Assembly (NCBI RefSeq): GCF_964204865.1
Contig: NC_135257.1
Location: forward strand, 4,774,001-4,838,000
DNA length: 64,000 bases
Reading direction: 5' to 3'
Source: Styela clava
Taxonomy: Eukaryota > Chordata > Ascidiacea > Stolidobranchia > Styelidae
Positions 35,819-47,800 of this stretch are shown here, piece by piece. Made by a program: the position numbers and the translations under genes. The first letter of the stretch is position 1. The number at the start of each line of letters is the position of its first letter. Under the pieces are notes generated by a model, which worked only from the letters and a program-made list of their open reading frames with translations, did no database searches and had not been told where the DNA came from.

Positions 35819-37656
35819 GTGAACTGTAAATCTTAGGTCAATATCTTCAAACATCTATCGCCAGCCTAATAAAAAAAATGACCCAAGTCATATTTTCGCA
35901 TTTTGGGTAAATAAAATAAAAAATTCATATCTTTCCCATTTCTCAATCTGTTTCAAAAATTTCTTTATTTAGATTTATCTTATCTCATTATTAATTATTT
36001 TAGAATTCATATTACTTACAAATTTTATTTCATATGCGGTAAAATTGACATTTTTTTTATTCCCGCACCCTGCGTTGTGCAATATTATTCGCATAACCTA
36101 AGTCCATTCGGCAATAATTGAAAAAAAAATTAGCGGGTAACTTTGATTGAATTAATATGTCACAAAATGCAATGTACCTCCGTGACTATAATTTGGCTAT
36201 GATGAACATTGGACTAGATGTGTTTTTATTCAATTGATATGAGGAATGTAAAATTTCACAATTAAAACAATATAATACAATCAAAACATCACTAACTTAT
36301 TTTGAACCTACAACATCAACATGAACAAACAACTTCAATACATGAATTCAAAGTATAATTCACTAAAGTTCATATAATACACTCGTGAGAAAGTTATCAA
36401 AAATTACGATGGCAGTCAATTGGCCTTGAAGATTTCCTTGAACAGGCTGGAATACGAGATCTAACATTGGCAACTGTTGACTTTGAACATTCTTCAAATA
36501 ATATTGTGTAATAGGATGTACTAGCTCTGGTTCTAGGTCCCGGGTCATAGGACATCGATGGTTGATGCGGCAGTGAACTTGCGTTAGGTTTGTTTGCAAT
36601 CACTGGTTATTTTGTGGTAAGCACTGCCTGTAGGTCCATCATCCAGACTGATTTATTTGCACTTGCAGAATCTTTGTCGGTCATCTTTTCTAGCATCATC
36701 CTTCAGTTACACCAGATGATCTGTTTAACCTCATGCTTCCCAACCAGAGTTCAATATTACAAAATGCCCAACAAGGCAACCAGTTTAGTGTTTTGCAACT
36801 GCTGCAAACCTGGGAGTTTGTTTAGTAACTTAATTTTTTCGTATCAGTTTTGTTTCGAACATACTTTTTTTGTATCAAATAAATTAGGACACTGTAACAA
36901 AATATGAAGATTCGCGAAAAAGGTATTTTCCTGGTCGATAATTACACGCCTCTCTCAACGTAATTGTGAGATGCCCGATTTTCTCCCGAGCTTATTGGGG
37001 GCATCAATGGTTGATGCGGCAGTGAACTTGCGTTAGATTTGTTTGCACTTACTGGTGATTTTGTGGTATGACACCAGTGCTACGCTATATGAGACGCTGC
37101 TGGTCTCAAACGAAACAAAAATCATTATAGATATGGACTTTGCGTGCAAGTCCACAATGAACTACAGAGAGAAATAATCTGCTGTTCGATACTACACACA
37201 ATAAGTGGTAGGCCAAATGTATATACATTGTACAGTTTCATCATAGAACTGATTCAAATATCAGATAACGAATTACACTTAGAACCTTAACTTAACGTAA
37301 GTATATGAGATGAAACTAATTTTCTAGCTAACAAAGAACGATAAAACAAAGATGAGCAACACTTGAGCGAGGTGGAAAAGACATCCTCAACTTGTTCGCA
37401 TCTAACGTTCCATGAAAATAATCATGAAGAAAATGATATTTGGCAACGACCTTGTTTCAGGCAAATGACATGCACTATTACTCTATTAGCAATAAGTGGT
37501 GAAAAGTATTATAATACACAGTAACTATTCTATGTACTCGCTACACAAGATTCATCATCAATTTCTATCTTTGAGTGGGTTATGTTGTCCTTAAAAGTTC
37601 CTTCATCTAGAAACTAGACTAATACTTAAATTGAATAATTACCGCAAATATTTACA
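35819..37656. other. Non-coding interval between sulfotransferase pseudogenes
   Basis: AT-rich sequence with no supported gene. A ~70-bp direct repeat occurs at 36553-36624 and 37002-37072 (shared GGTTGATGCGGCAGTGAACT and GCGTTAG). Confidence 0.5.
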
Positions 37657-38363
37657 GTTGAACAATTTGAAGCATACCTTCCTGATGAGAAACAGCTTAG
37701 CTCAAGCTTAAAATTAGTTGCAATGATGAAGAAAATATTGAAACAATCATTCGATTCCAATTCTATAGAATGTAGTGTGTAAGAGGATTATAGATTTATT
37801 CCTTTGTTCAAAGCATAGACGGCAAAAAGAGCATTTGGGGAATATGAATTTGAAGAAAATACTATTCTTTTAAAATCATATCCTAGAACAAGTTAGCTAC
37901 TATAGTCTAAGTTTGTGGTCTTCAAAAATATTAGATGCGATGTCACGCGATTGTCGTTTTAACATTATTTCCTGTCGAGGCGCATTCTCTTTATTTTCAG
38001 ATTTTGGCGCAGTAGCTCACTTTTGTGTAGTTATTAACTGTATAAACTCATTTTACAAATTACAAAATGCATGATCTGGAAGGATTTACATATTGCAGAA
38101 AACGGTCGTATCATATCGTTGAGAGACTGTTGAAATCTTCAATTTAGGATTAGTTTTGGTAAAAAAGAATATATCGCACATAAATTCATTTTGCAAAAAC
38201 ATTTTAAGAACGAATTGGACAGCCGAAATTATTTGTCAAATATTATATGGTGAAAATGGAAGACTTGCCGCGGTGTCCAAGGGACTTCCACCCGCTTTGA
38301 TCGCTTTAGAAACACGGCCTTGTAAGATCATTGAATATGATGAGGAAAGGTGAAATGTTAAAA
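37657..38363 (+). pseudogene. Sulfotransferase pseudogene with internal deletion
   Basis: Exon 1 homology runs 37657-37892. The ATG is replaced by GTT, with in-frame TAA (at SEWKGY, now S V stop) and TAG, and the donor GT is disrupted. Intron-like sequence matching the intact gene's intron 1 follows. The exon 2 homologue is 38208-38321 (114 nt, no stop), but its acceptor AG has become AA. Immediately after the exon 2 donor, 38328-38363 matches the end of exon 6 and the start of intron 6 of the intact gene (44221-44256). Exons 3-5 and most of 6 were therefore deleted. Exon 7 was not found. It cannot make a working enzyme. Confidence 0.85.
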
Positions 38364-39009
38364 CCACGTGTTTAATGAAGTTGCTAATAACATATGTATT
38401 ACATGTCTAAATATATCTAATTCTTCCAAGTCTTCATATATAGTCGTAAGACCTGGGTGTTGGAAATATGTCTAGCATTGTCTAATTTATTGTTTCGAAT
38501 TCGCCAATGGGCTAGTTTTTGCAGTTGCCCAAAACAGATGTACTATGAATTGGTATACCTCAACCACATCCTCTATCGCTGCGATATTACTGCGTGCCAC
38601 AGGTATACATCTGATATTGATATAAAACGCTCTTAATCGTTCCCAGGTTGTCGCCATTTCTTCGAACCATCTTCTCTCAGCCTCTGTTATCGCAAGTGGA
38701 ATAAACCACAATACAAGTTGGTGCTGATGACTCCTAACAAATAGTTGAATCACTCCTACCAATTGGCTTGAGCAACCAACATTTTCCAATTTGAACTTCA
38801 CTGGCCGCATATTTCCTAATAGCAGGCAACTTGGAACTCCTAGGTTAATGCTTCATTCTTCAACACCAGCAGTTGGCAAGTCGTATTTTCCAAACAGACC
38901 ACGCTCTCCTTTGTCATCGGTCTTAGCTGTTTTTCATTACTATTATTTTACACTAAGTCCTCAAACATATGGGATGGTAGTGGGCGCGATCGGTTTCAGT
39001 TTTTCATTC

Positions 39010-39640
39010 GTGTCTTGAAGGTTGCTCTGATTTTTATACATTTTCATTGGATATCCATTTTGTCTTAAGATCTTTTTAATGAAGTTGATTTCTTGCTTTT
39101 GTTTTCTTTCATCTGGTATTAGAGTTTTGGCGCGATTAATAAGGCTAACTGATATACTGATAACGGAACGTTTGTGGCCTACCGGGTGGTTGGAAATAAA
39201 ATTCAGATAGCGATTTGTATGGGTCTTTTTCCTAAATATATCGGTCGTTAACTTCCCGTATTCTTCTCTATGTATTTGTACATCTAAGAAGGCGATAGTT
39301 CTATTCAGGTCTTTTTCTATTGTAAATTATATACTGGGTTTGTTGTATTTGTGTGGTCATTGAACACATTGCAGAATTCTTCTTTGATAATGTTGAAGGA
39401 ATCGTCAACATACCTTTCCCAAATTCTCGGGCTATTAGGGAAGGACTTTAAGGCTCTTTCTTCTACGTCCTCCATAACCATATTGGCCACCACGACCGAG
39501 ACAGGCGAACCCATGCACGGCTGTTCCGAAAATTTGTTGATAGTGTTCCCCTATAAAACTTAAATTGGCCGCGCTTAAACAAATTGCTAGAGCTTCGCAA
39601 ATTTAGTCGATTGAAAGTTTGGTCCTCTCCTTAAGCGTGA
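39010..39640 (-). mobile_element. Penelope-like retroelement reverse transcriptase fragment
   Basis: On the minus strand, broken frames read in order: a CLSAANLSFIGEHYQQ-like segment, MGSPVSVVVANMVMEDVEERA, a YVDDSF catalytic box, then FLDVQIHREE and FRKKTHTNRYLNFISNHP. This order and wording are characteristic of Penelope-like elements. Frameshifts and stops separate the blocks, so the copy is dead. The GIY-YIG endonuclease part was not seen. Edges are approximate. Confidence 0.75.
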
Positions 39641-41399
39641 TGTCGTTTTTTAAACGTTTCCGGGTTACTCTTAGCGCCAGGTCAACAAGAAAAACGGCGT
39701 TGATTGTTCCTCTATTTACATTGGAGGAACGAAACGAGGTCTCGAAACTCGGAAAAAAGAACATCAGCGACATGTAAATTAAAAGAAATACGAAAAATCG
39801 GCCCTCTCAAAACATGCCCTTTCTACAAATCACGGCATTGATTGGGAAAACAGCAGGATATCAGAGAATGAAATTCACTACAGGAAAAGACTATTTCTCG
39901 AATCATATCACATTAACGAAGAGAAAAATTCAATGAACGATAAAGAAACTACATTGTTCCCGCATATGTATAAGTCATTGTTTAGATAGTCGCATATTTG
40001 TCTGAATTCGAGCCAGTTCACTCGCTATTATCATATTGTCATTTTTTTCACGCCGTGTTAATTTTTACCTTTTATTTTTTGCTCTCTATATATACGATAG
40101 TATACTCTTCATAGCATGCCCTGATGAAGTTTTTCTGAATATAAATTCGAAACGTCGGCAAATTAAATCGTTTTGCTATACACCGACTGTGCTTCGCTTA
40201 TCTTCGACATGAATATACCTGGTGGCAATCAGTCGCAATATACAGTAAATGTTAAGTCATATCTGCATCAGAAGACCAACATTTAAGCGAAAAATTGGTA
40301 CAATTCTGACATTTTGTTGAAATTCAATCATCGGTACAAATGTCTTGGATGGCAATTGGGATATACATATATATATGTATACGTCTCTTTTTCTAAATTG
40401 TATATATCGCACTGTGATTGAAAGGTCTGCGCTCGCAATTCTCATATTTGTAATTCATAAAAAAGTTGTCGTGGACCATGTATATAAGGGATATTGATAC
40501 GCGAATCACGTCTGAACAAACAAGATACTATAATGCTATTCGACCGTAAAGTCAATATTTCAAATGACTAAGCAAAAAGAAGGATACTCTTCACGTTGTA
40601 AGCAAAGTATAGTGTCGACATATATTCTAATTGTGAGTCTTCCTCTTCAAAATAAGTTGTTGGCATTTTATTGAGCGGTTAGTTGTTATAAGTCATCATA
40701 TAGTAGGTAGAATTAATGAAATTAAGTTTATTTCAGGGTTACTGAGTCACAGCGTTTGATATTCCAGTGCAGAAATTTATACTGTGTAATAATGCTAATT
40801 TTATATTCTTTATTATTTCAACAATCAATTCATTCATAGATGTTTTAAAGTTTCTTGTACCTTATTGTTAGTTCAAATTTATTTTAAATACAGCCATAAC
40901 GAGTGCTGTATAATTTTAATGGTGCCGTTAGTCGACAATATTATGACAATGTCAATATCGGATTTGATTTACAAATTTGAAAGCGAATATTTAAAAATAC
41001 ACAAAAGTAATGAAATGGCCAATCTATAACTTCTGGCATATATACATGAAGCTCATCCGATAACAAATTTTGGTCATTTACGAATCCGATAAGAGCAGTA
41101 CTGGGGCATAATTTTCAAAAATATTATACTGTTCAGTTCAATACTTAATTCGAATTCTCTGCTTCAAATTTCCAAGCTCTATGGTTTTACTATTTCCTTA
41201 TTTGATTTTTATATCTGCTGTTTTTTAATGGGACATGATATAATTTCATCTCGGTAAATTGTTTTGTATCTGGTTCCTCTTGTCGAGAATCGTCATCAAT
41301 TTATAACTTGTGTATGTGATTTTGCGGGTTGAGAGCTCTTTAATGTATACTATACAGAAACGTGTAAATAGTTGAATAAAATTAGGGCAAATATTAACA
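39641..41399. other. Non-coding interval upstream of the plus-strand sulfotransferase
   Basis: Contains the likely promoter of the gene at 41400; no TATA box is placed with confidence. CTGATGA (40121) and CGAAAC (40148), a combination seen in Penelope-like long repeats, occur here. The stretch from about 40510 onward resembles the flank of the pseudogene at 35586. Confidence 0.45.
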
Positions 41400-44300
41400 A
41401 TGGAGCAGTTTGTAGCTTCCCTTCCCGACGAGAAAAAACCTATAGCTCAACAATTGGTAGCAACGATGAAGGAAATGATGGGACAATCATTCGATTTTAA
41501 GTCTATGAAATGTAGCGAGTGGAAAGGTTACAGATTCATTCCATTCTTCCAAGCCGAGACCGCAAGAAGAGCATTTGAAAATTATGAATTCGAAGAAAAT
41601 ACTATTCTTTTAGCATCGTATCCAAAAACAGGTAAGCTTCAAATCAAAGTTTACCGCTTTCGAAAATATGCGAGTGTTGTGAATATACTCTGATTCTCTT
41701 TTTTTTTTTATAAATTCCACATCGTTTATATTTGTGTGTTTCTATTGATAAGTAGTAAAGTTTAAAATAGATCGCTTTTCCATAAAAAGCAGTTTCGATA
41801 CTGTTGCGGCCTGTAGTCCAGTTTTTTAGAACGTTTCCGTGACCCGCAGAAGCGTATTTTCTATAGTTATATATTGACTGTATTTACAAATTACAAAAAT
41901 AATCATTGGAATAGTTTACTGCAGAAAATGGTCGTATTATATCGTCAAGAAACTGTTTAAATTTTTCTTTTCAAATTAGCTTTGTATTCAAAAATATAAC
42001 TCGACTTCATCTCGTGAAAACATTTCAGGAACTAATTGGACAGCCGAAGTAATTCGGCAAATATTATATGGCGACAATGAAAGATTTTCAGCGTTGTCCA
42101 AAGCACTTCCACCTCCTTTGACGGCTTTGGAAATCTGGCGTCGTAAGTAATAAAATGATTAGTCTATCATAACTAATATTACTTACCTTTCTATTCATTC
42201 ACTTTTCAATTTGATGCACACATTTTATATATAAATTACGTATCATTTAGCGGAGAAACTTGATCTTCTCGAGCACATTCCGCTACCTCGCCGAGTTCTT
42301 TTGACTCATCTTCCGGAAGAATTGGTGAATTATGAAAAATTGAAAAAGAAAAACGGAAAGGTATAAATTTTTCACATGAACAGAATACAATCTCGTAGCG
42401 TTTTAAATTTTATCTAACACACATATACATTTATCTTCGAAGGTCGTTGTCCTCGTTAGAAATCCCAAAGACCAGGCAGTTTCTTGGTTTCATTTTACGA
42501 AAAATCGTCATTTTGATGGATTGCGTGATGAAATAAGCAGCGATTGGAATCAATTTCTATCGGACTACGTTCAGGGTATTTTTCCGCATAAAAATCTACT
42601 ACAAACAAAAAAACAATAATACAATATCGTCACGCTAATGAACGAATTGCGTAAGTCATTTTTGGCGATTTTGAGTTTTTTATAAAATAGGTATTTATGT
42701 AATGCAGGACTATTGTGACGTCACAAAGGCAAAATAACCTCGGCGAAGTATTTTCGAGTTTTTGCATCTCGGATTCTATCTTAGCGCGTATTAATTTGAA
42801 TATATACTACAGTATAGGAAGACGTGCACTTGTGATATTCACTGTCCGAGTCCAATTCACCTTGGTTGGCTTTTATATTGGGTGCATTGCTGTTTTATTC
42901 TTTATATTTAATCTTAGTCTTATTTCGGTGGGTGTGCAGAACGTGTTATATTATTGAAATATATATTTTTAAACATAAAAATATATGTAATTGAAACTGA
43001 TTAGCTATTTTTGGGATTAGACATTGTAGATACTGAAAATTACATTCGTTTTTGGAATGTTTAGTTTCCAGGACTGGTGCATATAGTAAAGTTGCAAAAT
43101 TGCGTATGTCCCCAAGTCATAGACACATTTCTGCCTAAGTCACAGTGCGCCATTATGACGTCACTTAACTGCGTCATACAAATTAACTTAAATCCGGCTG
43201 CGATCAAAAAATTGAACAATGGCAAATTATTGACTCAATGGCATAACAATTTCAATAGGAAGTTTTTTACGTTTTTCTCAAAACTGCTAAAAATGACTTA
43301 CGCAATTCGGTTATTAGCTAGACGATATATATTTTATGTAATTCAGAAAAGCATATTATATATTTCCAATACCATTACAATAACGAAAACTTTGTAAAAT
43401 CATTTACGTACAGTTGAACTCAATCGATAGAAATATCATTCGATTGCTGGTAAAACAAGAAATGTGACCAGTCGTTCATTTAGTATTGTACTACGTATTG
43501 TGGTTTTGTTTATAATGACATATAGGCTACTATTATTAAACAGTATATAGCACATACAAAATCTTTTACACACTCGAAAATTGATTATATATATATGTCA
43601 AACTAGTTTTTCAATTTAGGTTATATATGAAACTAATCAACCAATCCTTAAAGATATACATCAATGTTTATAAGCATAAGCAGTCCTGGGACAATTTGTA
43701 ATGGAGATCTACCTTCGTCATATAAACAAAGCTTATGCCTTCACATGATGTTTTAATATTTAGGAAAGCATCCCATGATAACAAAACCAGGTCAATGGTA
43801 TCCAGACTTTTTACTTGGTTGGAACAAACACAAAGATGAAGATAATATTTTGTTTCTGGTGTTTGAAGATATGAAACGGGTTTGTGGTTACTTTTTCGTT
43901 GACACATTTTTCTGATATGCGCTTTCCGCGAGTCTTCAGAATGTTTAATTTTGAAATTTGGATGTCTAAACAGTCATATGATGCAAACAAAACATGCATC
44001 TTCGCATTCCAGCTATGATTACGAATTGGGTCTGGACTGTTTCTTTACCTTGTTAGTATATTTTTTCTAGGATCCACAAAAAGAAATTCGTCGATTAGCA
44101 AATTTCTTAGAAGTTGAATTGAACAATGAAAGGGTATCGTCGATTGCTCAATCGACTTCATTTGATTCAATGAAAAAAGCTGCTGATGCTGGCGCTGTTG
44201 ATTCAGCCCAAGTACACAAATCATTGAATATGATGAGAAAAGGTAAAATGTTAAATTTGCGGTTTAATAAACCTGATTACACTATTTGTATTATATATCT

Positions 44301-44749
44301 AAGTACGGTTCTGGGAAAATTCGCCGTAGGAAATGTCGTCGCAGGAAATTTCGCCTCACATGAAAAATCGCCGCGAGAGCATTTTGCCGTAAAACAAGTA
44401 TTTGTGATAAAAACATTCAGGTTTTTGAAGTTAATTTTTATTCAAAAAAGATTCGTTATTAAGAGCATACCCTAACCCTACCTAACTGTTTTTATCACAA
44501 ATACTTGATTGACATATAAATGCACTTGCGGCGAATTTTCCAGAAACGTCAAAATACATCTTGGACTTATGCTCAAGTATCCATTGCATATTATAATTTT
44601 ACAAGCTAAACTGAATAACAATTCTTTTCTTTTCAGGTCAAGTTGGTTCGTGGAAGGATTCTTTCACGGTAGCTCAGTCTGAGTTGATGGATAGTATCAT
44701 TGAGAAAAAACTCGGTGATACAGACATAAATTTCACCTATGTGCTATAG
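41400..44749 (+). CDS. Cytosolic sulfotransferase (SULT family), 7 exons, plus strand
   Basis: Exons: 41400-41631, 42029-42142, 42251-42360, 42443-42575, 43764-43879, 44071-44242, 44637-44749. They total 990 nt (329 aa, TAG), with GT..AG at all introns and consistent phases. PAPS-dependent cytosolic enzyme. Sites seen: 5'-phosphosulfate loop YPKTGTNW (74-81), catalytic His in THLP (H135), 3'-phosphate binding RNPKD (158-162), RKGQVGSWK (291-299), dimerisation motif KDSFTVAQSE (299-308). The N-terminal ~70 residues are longer than in mammalian SULT1 enzymes and include CSEWKGYRFIPFF, shared with the minus-strand paralogue. The ATG opens exon 1 and is the one lost in both pseudogenes. Introns 4 and 6 carry MITEs. 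All catalytic residues are present, so it is probably active. The acceptor substrate cannot be inferred. Confidence 0.93.
42624..43328. mobile_element. MITE with ~57-bp terminal inverted repeats in SULT intron 4
   Basis: The left end (ATATCGTC, then GAATTGCGTAAGTCATTTTT) and the right end (AAAATGACTTACGCAATTC, then GACGATAT) are inverted copies over about 57 bp with few mismatches. Two GACGTCAC-containing stretches lie inside. It is about 705 bp, has no transposase frame, and accounts for most of the 1188-bp intron. Confidence 0.75.
44307..44547. mobile_element. Short MITE in SULT intron 6
   Basis: GGTTCTGGGAAAATTCGCCG on the left and, in reverse complement, GTTTCTGGAAAATTCGCCGC on the right. 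Further inner symmetry occurs (GTATTTGTGATAAAAAC / TTTTTATCACAAATAC). About 241 bp. The target duplication is not clear. Confidence 0.7.
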
Positions 44750-44871
44750 ACGTAGTGAACATCTAAGCTTGCAGACAAACATGTCTAATTTTGACATTGC
44801 ATTTTGAAATTTGTTCTCGTTCTCATTACATGGTAAATACTCGTTTTATTAGAATTGAGCAACATTGTAAA

Positions 44872-44899
44872 AATAAAAAACAAAATAATATCAAATAAA
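44872..44899 (+). terminator. Poly(A) signals of the plus-strand sulfotransferase
   Basis: AATAAA at 44872-44877 and again at 44894-44899, 123 and 145 bp after the stop codon, in an AT-rich 3' UTR-like stretch. Confidence 0.6.
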
Positions 44900-47800
44900 T
44901 TCTTGTGTTGCAATACCATGTTCATTATAGTTCATTTTTATATAGTATGATTTTATTCGGGAATATCGTGTTGGTATTTGCATACTTTGGAGATACGATA
45001 CGACAATGCTTATAATTTATTAACCTTCTTCGTTCATTACAACAAAATAATGAACTTGGACCTATCAAACAACGAGCGCATTGAGTAGATTGTCGCTAGC
45101 CCTGAAGTTATAATATGTTTACACACGATGTAGGATACAGAAACAATTTTCGGAATAAAAATTCATTCACTCCAAATATTACACTTCCGCGCTATTCAAA
45201 ACAAAAACGATTTGCGTTAACAATAAAATTGTTTCAGCCTATATCCTCAATTCAGAATCCCGTCACTACTATTGGACATCTAAAATACCCATACGGACTT
45301 CTTGGAGTTAAAAATTTCGCCCCGGACTCCGACTTGTTTGGAAATTCGACTTCGGTTCGGGTCTCACCTGACTTCAATATCAGCAAGAATGCCAAACTCG
45401 GATTTTCAGCTCTGATTTTAATAGGTCGGTTTAGCATATAGCCATATATTTAGCTTGTTTATGTGTGAGCTAAGACACACCCTGCACACCTGGATTTTAA
45501 ATCTTGACTAAAGTCTACACTCTACTGTATCCGCTGGCCCTTACTAGCTCGACTACCTTAAACGTCTGCCTACTGCCTTCTCATCATTCTCAAGGCGGTT
45601 AGCTATGGCCATCGGATGCGCGGTGCAATGCGCGCCCAAAGTTTGGTCGATTGGTGTTGGCGATTATGAAGTTTCCCGACTGAACTCGTACCCCGGCTCA
45701 AGCTTTTTCTCGCCACCGCGGGATATCGTAACCAGGTAACCATACGACCCGCTTTAGACGGAACAGTCCCGCTTTTTAGCGTCTTGTCCCTCCGTCCCGA
45801 CAAGTCAGCCAAAAGTTGAAGGTTCGGACGTTCACGTGAATGTAGCATTGGACAACGTCTTTTTGAAGGTGTTATCTACAGAAAAGCATGCTTGGGCGAA
45901 TAAGTAAATTCTCAATGCTTGAAAACGGCAGACTATTTCATTATTCTTTATTCCCTTTGCTGTGTATAAAAAATTTAAATTCGGATCATTTATATCATTA
46001 ACGTCTATATTTCTTTCTATTTCTCGAACTGAACCCGATATTTAAACAGAGAATAAGCGCATGAACTCTCGATGACAATATGATCAACGAAGACAGCCGG
46101 GATGGCTTTAAATGTAGGCCTATGTATAGTGAAATCGGAAACTGTAATGTTTCAGGATCACAGCTAAGGGGTCGTGTCTTTGGAGGCGTCCCACCTTGAA
46201 GTAAAAAAAATATGGTAACCCTACCAGTAACTGATGTTTTTAAATTGACCGCTGGTGACGTAAGTTCTGTTTCTTAGGTCAACCAGGTTTATTATGTTAT
46301 TGGTTAGTTACTACTATATATATATCTGGTACCTATCTATATCTTACTCTTCTAAATCTCCTAAGCATATTTCATAATTAGACGAGTATGGGCAATAACA
46401 TTTTTTTTGCAGGTGAACATATAGCCTTGATTGAAAAATATTTTTAAATAGTGAGCCGCGATCATATAAACGCTCAATTTTTGTCAGGACATTCCAAATG
46501 GAAAATTTTGATTTTTTACAACATGCCTAATGCGAAAGCGGGAAATTTTGTGATATTTTCAGTGGATTGTATATCAGCAGGCATTTTATTTTGGACGCGT
46601 TCAACGATAAGAGTTAAGAGCTTGTTTGACAACATCAGAAATATTTAGGAATTTGCTTCAAACGGGGTTTTTCAAATGTTGTAACCGATATGTACGAAGC
46701 TACTATGTTTCTTAAATGGATATATATAGAGATCTTTCAGATTTTGCAAAAGCCAATTCAATTTTACTACACCCCAGTTGATTTCGTGAATATGCAGGTT
46801 GAATCGAAATTTGGCTATTTCAAAAACACGTGAATATGAAAACTGTTGTCGAAATAGAAAAGAATTATCCATCAAATTTTAAAATGACGTGCGTTCAAAA
46901 TATTGCGAATAGCTAATCGGATTATTTTATCGTGTCATACCTTGTTTATACGTGTGTGTTTTTCACAACCTCAGCAACAACAATACGTTGCTGTTCGTGG
47001 ATAGGTGAACAAATAATCATGATCAGGCATTTTAGAGAATTCAGTGACACACAAATCAGGAATATTTGCCCGCAGTTGCTCACCAAACTGTTTGAATTTT
47101 TACTCATTATTAAAAAAAGATATATATATACTAACTAAACAGTATTGAATATATATATCGATATTTGGATGTCGCAAAATTTGATAAGAGAAGAAATGTT
47201 TTATGGGAGAAATACAGAAATATTTCGCTCTTAGCACCAGTAAAATTTCATCCAGCATATTCGTACTCGTATTCACATACATTTGCACCCACATGTCCAG
47301 GATTTTAGGGGTTAAATTTGCGTCAGGGAGAAACGTTGAAAAGTGCTTAAATGCCAGGGATTATTGAATTTAGTGAATCCCTGCTACAAATCCTCGAGTT
47401 TTTAGATATTACGAAATGGAATTTCCATTAGAGCTATCGGATATGTCACACGAACGCAGATTGTGCCGGATTCAGATAATTGTGACGTCACATATGACCT
47501 GAATTGTCAGCATTTTGTAATAGGTATTTGGTTGCACAGCCGCTGAGGTCGGCGGCGGTTTCGTTCCGTTGTTAGTAAAATTCCACAATTTGTAAAATTC
47601 AATGTTAAAATAAACGCTTGCGTGCTGATGAAAAATTTCGTTGTATAATCAGACCAGATTGGTGTAAAATTGCTTGGATAGTTTGCACTATTTGTTTGAT
47701 GATTTGCACACAAATTATTTGTTTCAATGTAAATGTCACGGCAAATCATTGTTATTTGTTATACATAAAAGAAAAAATGGTCACAATAGCATCTTTGTCC

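Noticed and set aside
38487..38810. 107-codon minus-strand frame next to the Penelope-like remnants
   Set aside because: Not recognisable as reverse transcriptase, endonuclease or any host domain; left unassigned.
14789..44749. Repeated direct arrays as a CRISPR locus
   Set aside because: The 72-bp units are contiguous without spacers and the DNA is eukaryotic.
45115..45441. 108-codon plus-strand frame
   Set aside because: No homology recognised, antisense frame also open, no splice or UTR context.
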